A stretch of DNA of 5,647 nt from Candidatus Dojkabacteria bacterium (GTDB lineage: Bacteria > Patescibacteriota > Dojkabacteria > J137), in assembly GCA_020429495.1 (NCBI GenBank), contig JAGQLJ010000020.1, positions 1-5,647 of the forward strand, in the 5' to 3' direction. A program made the translations under genes and the position numbers. The notes under the pieces were generated by a model, which searched no databases, had not been told where the DNA came from, and worked only from the letters and a program-made list of their open reading frames with translations. Positions 4,155-5,647 of this stretch are shown here, one piece after another. Positions within the stretch are counted from its first letter, which is position 1, and every line of letters begins with the position of its first letter.

Positions 4155-4184
4155 AGTATATATTAAAATCACCTAAAATGTCAA
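4155..4184 (-). promoter_or_regulatory. Sigma70-type promoter upstream of the DUF559 element
   Basis: The minus strand has TTGACA (complement of 4179-4184), an 18-nt spacer and TATACT (complement of 4155-4160). This is a good match to sigma70 consensus. A start site would fall near 4148, giving a leader of about 155 nt that includes hairpins 4 and 3 of copy C before the endonuclease ATG. The promoter lies outside the conserved element boundaries. The spacer 4052-4250 holds no gene. It also contains the palindrome ATATAC-A-GTATAT (4148-4160), which overlaps the -10 and could be an operator. Confidence 0.5.
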
Positions 4185-4250
4185 TAATTGGAAACAATAA
4201 TTAAGGGTGAATATCTTTAGCTGCAAAGCAAATTGACAAATAGCTGGTGT

Positions 4251-5471
4251 TTATTTCAACTTTTCAGTAAAAATACTTAAAACTGAGGCAAAAGTGTAGG
4301 CTAAATACCCTCCGCAAGTAATTACCAATAATATTGGTAAGAATACTGTTCCTAGAGGAATAAATAGAGCTGTTGCAAATATTAGAAATATTGCACTTTG
4401 TACTGTGGCTGCGTTTCTTATTTTATGCTCTTTATTCAATGCCTGAAGAGCTGTAGTTGCCGGAATTGACACAATATATAAAAATGTACCAATTAGAGTC
4501 AGAATAAAGATTAAAGAACCTTCATCAGCAATTTCGGTGTTGTAAAAAATATTTAGTCCAAAATGTGTAAACGGAATAGCTATTATTGTTACTATGATAG
4601 ATAGTGCAGATAGCACTTTTGTATAAAACAGCGTTTTATTCTTAAGAGTTACAAAATCCCCATTTCCTTCAATTTCACTAAATTCTGGCAAAAGCTTAGT
4701 TTCTAAAATCACTCTTAGTGCTAATGGTAAGCTTGCTAAAAATTCCACAGGTTTGTATACTCCATTTTCCTTTGCAGATCCAAGCTGAGTAACCACAATT
4801 GAATCCCACTGTGTAAACAATACATACGCAAAAGATGCGGTAAAAATATTAAATGCAAATTTAAGTAATTTCTTTGGAATATTAAATTCAATACCAAGTA
4901 CGTCTAGTCTATATAAATCAATTAAAGGCAATACTGTAAATATAATCCAAGAAATTAATCTACCAATAAAGAAAGAATTTACAGCGCTAAAGTCAAAAAA
5001 TAAAAAAGTTACTGCAGAAATTAAAAAAAACGTTATTGCAGAAGCTAAAAAGTAACCAGTTAATCTATTTTTATAATTTAAACCATTAAAAATTACTAAA
5101 ATAACGTTTGATATTGAAAAGAAAAATATTACTAATAGTATTGAAAAATACCCTTTACTTAGCTCACCTGAAAGAATTAAATCTAATGCACTAAAAAGTA
5201 ACATTCCAAGAACAATAACTACTATTTCTGTAAATAGTATTTGTCCTATAGTTTCTTTTTTATTGCTAGTTTGTGGAATAAATCTTTGTACACCTTCTGG
5301 TAAACCAAAATCTGTTAGTACTCCAAGAATAGTAATTAGCGAAATGAAGTACCCAACCAAACCTACCTGCTCTAAATCAGCTGTCTTTGTATAAAAAAAT
5401 AGCAATAGAATAGGTACAATAGCTGCCAATAGTCTTGCTATACCTGGAATAAGGTTAATCAAAAGTTTCAT
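4251..5471 (-). CDS. Polysaccharide flippase, Wzx/MOP-superfamily type
   Basis: The gene encodes 406 residues with about twelve hydrophobic segments spread over the full length, the usual size and topology of O-antigen/polysaccharide flippases of the MOP superfamily. The first half carries 'VGLVGYFISLITILGVLTDFGLPEGVQRFIPQ' (36-67), a typical Polysacc_synt pattern with a small-residue turn and Arg/Gln at the end of TM2. The middle carries 'FNIFTASFAYVLFTQWDSIVVTQLGSAKENGVYKPVEFLASLP' (207-249), which matches the second-half start of the family ('D..ll...lg....g.Y.....l'). Such proteins move lipid-linked glycan units across the cytoplasmic membrane. The ATG at 5469-5471 follows the upstream stop by 24 nt and has no Shine-Dalgarno. 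The C-terminus ends 'FTEKLK'. The GT4 glycosyltransferase at 1-532 is a likely partner. Which glycan is moved cannot be read from the sequence. Confidence 0.88.
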   Translation of the reverse strand: MKLLINLIPGIARLLAAIVPILLLFFYTKTADLEQVGLVGYFISLITILGVLTDFGLPEGVQRFIPQTSNKKETIGQILFTEIVVIVLGMLLFSALDLILSGELSKGYFSILLVIFFFSISNVILVIFNGLNYKNRLTGYFLASAITFFLISAVTFLFFDFSAVNSFFIGRLISWIIFTVLPLIDLYRLDVLGIEFNIPKKLLKFAFNIFTASFAYVLFTQWDSIVVTQLGSAKENGVYKPVEFLASLPLALRVILETKLLPEFSEIEGNGDFVTLKNKTLFYTKVLSALSIIVTIIAIPFTHFGLNIFYNTEIADEGSLIFILTLIGTFLYIVSIPATTALQALNKEHKIRNAATVQSAIFLIFATALFIPLGTVFLPILLVITCGGYLAYTFASVLSIFTEKLK

Positions 5472-5481
5472 GCTAGAAATT

Positions 5482-5500
5482 AATAAGTATTAAACTTATT
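5482..5500. repeat. AT-rich hairpin at the junction of surface-protein gene and flippase
   Basis: AATAAGT (5482-5488) pairs with ACTTATT (5494-5500) around 5 nt. It includes the stop codon of the upstream gene (5496-5498). It is too AT-rich and has no T run, so it is unlikely to be a terminator. It could influence flippase initiation 11 nt downstream. Confidence 0.25.
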
Positions 5501-5647
5501 TTAACTTTGATTTCATTACAGAACCATTAGCAAATAACACTAGTCCTGCAGTAAAGAATGCTGCGGCAATAAGTGCATTTTCTGTTCTGAATGCTGGTTC
5601 TGAGTCGTCTACACCTAGATCTGGAACGCAAATTCCGTATGAGTTTA
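5496..5647 (-). CDS. C-terminal end of a surface protein with membrane anchor (cut by window edge)
   Basis: Only the last 49 codons are visible; the gene enters the window at 5647 and stops with TAA at 5496-5498. The segment reads 'NSYGICVPDLGVDDSEPAF...' and then a hydrophobic stretch 'ALIAAAFFTAGLVLFANG' followed by 'SVMKSKLK'. This is an acidic, probably extracellular region, one transmembrane helix and a short basic cytoplasmic end. That is the C-terminal anchor layout of many secreted surface proteins of small-genome bacteria. There is no LPxTG and no PEP motif, so sortase or exosortase handling is not indicated. It precedes the flippase by 24 nt and is probably in the same transcript. 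The family cannot be named from this fragment. The frame was found by translating the edge directly; the anchor pattern makes it convincing. Confidence 0.7.
   Translation of the reverse strand, partial: NSYGICVPDLGVDDSEPAFRTENALIAAAFFTAGLVLFANGSVMKSKLK

Noticed and set aside
1..5647. Recoded UGA (as in Gracilibacteria/Absconditabacteria)
   Set aside because: All genes read through normally with standard stops, and Trp positions use TGG. No frame needs UGA as sense.
1..5647. tRNA or rRNA genes
   Set aside because: No cloverleaf with a TTCGA-type arm and no rRNA-like conserved segment was seen on either strand.

Overview
The window is AT-rich (roughly a third G+C by eye) and every supportable gene lies on the minus strand, so transcription runs from high to low coordinates. 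Short intergenic gaps, several genes without a clear Shine-Dalgarno, small membrane proteins of unknown family and a cell-surface glycan gene set suggest a small-genome bacterium, most likely of the Candidate Phyla Radiation (Patescibacteria). This is inferred from style only, because no marker gene is present. UGA is not needed as a sense codon in any of the genes.

Layout in transcription order: (1) 5647-5496, the C-terminal end of a surface protein with a membrane anchor; (2) 5471-4251, a Wzx-like polysaccharide flippase; (3) about 200 nt of AT-rich spacer holding a good sigma70-type promoter; (4) 4051-3582, a palindrome-bounded element (copy C) that carries a DUF559/Vsr-like endonuclease gene; (5) an 80-nt palindrome; (6) 3380-2266, a visibly GC-richer segment made of a multibranched leader, a secreted two-domain protein and about 300 nt of heavily structured, pseudoknot-capable sequence; (7) 2253-2145, a gene-less short copy (B) of the same element; (8) 2123-643, a tight three-gene operon: a two-TM protein with a calcium-loop-like motif, a winged-helix protein and a one-TM small protein; (9) 640-541, a second short copy (A); (10) 532-1, the N-terminal part of a GT4 glycosyltransferase.

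Flippase and glycosyltransferase are typical partners in surface polysaccharide synthesis, and the roughly 3.7 kb between them looks like accessory material put into or accumulated in that locus. The most notable observation is the element family. Copies A, B and C share the same ordered hairpins and the same conserved blocks (GGGGTGTGT on one side, ACACCTTCC on the other). In C the 367 nt between those blocks is almost exactly one endonuclease gene; in A and B it is 14 and 17 nt. This looks like a parent element with MITE-like deletion derivatives, using a restriction-fold nuclease rather than a recognisable transposase. Two hairpins differ in sequence between copies yet still pair, which points to selection on folding. 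A second notable feature is the GC-rich secreted-protein unit, bracketed on both sides by elaborate RNA-like folds.
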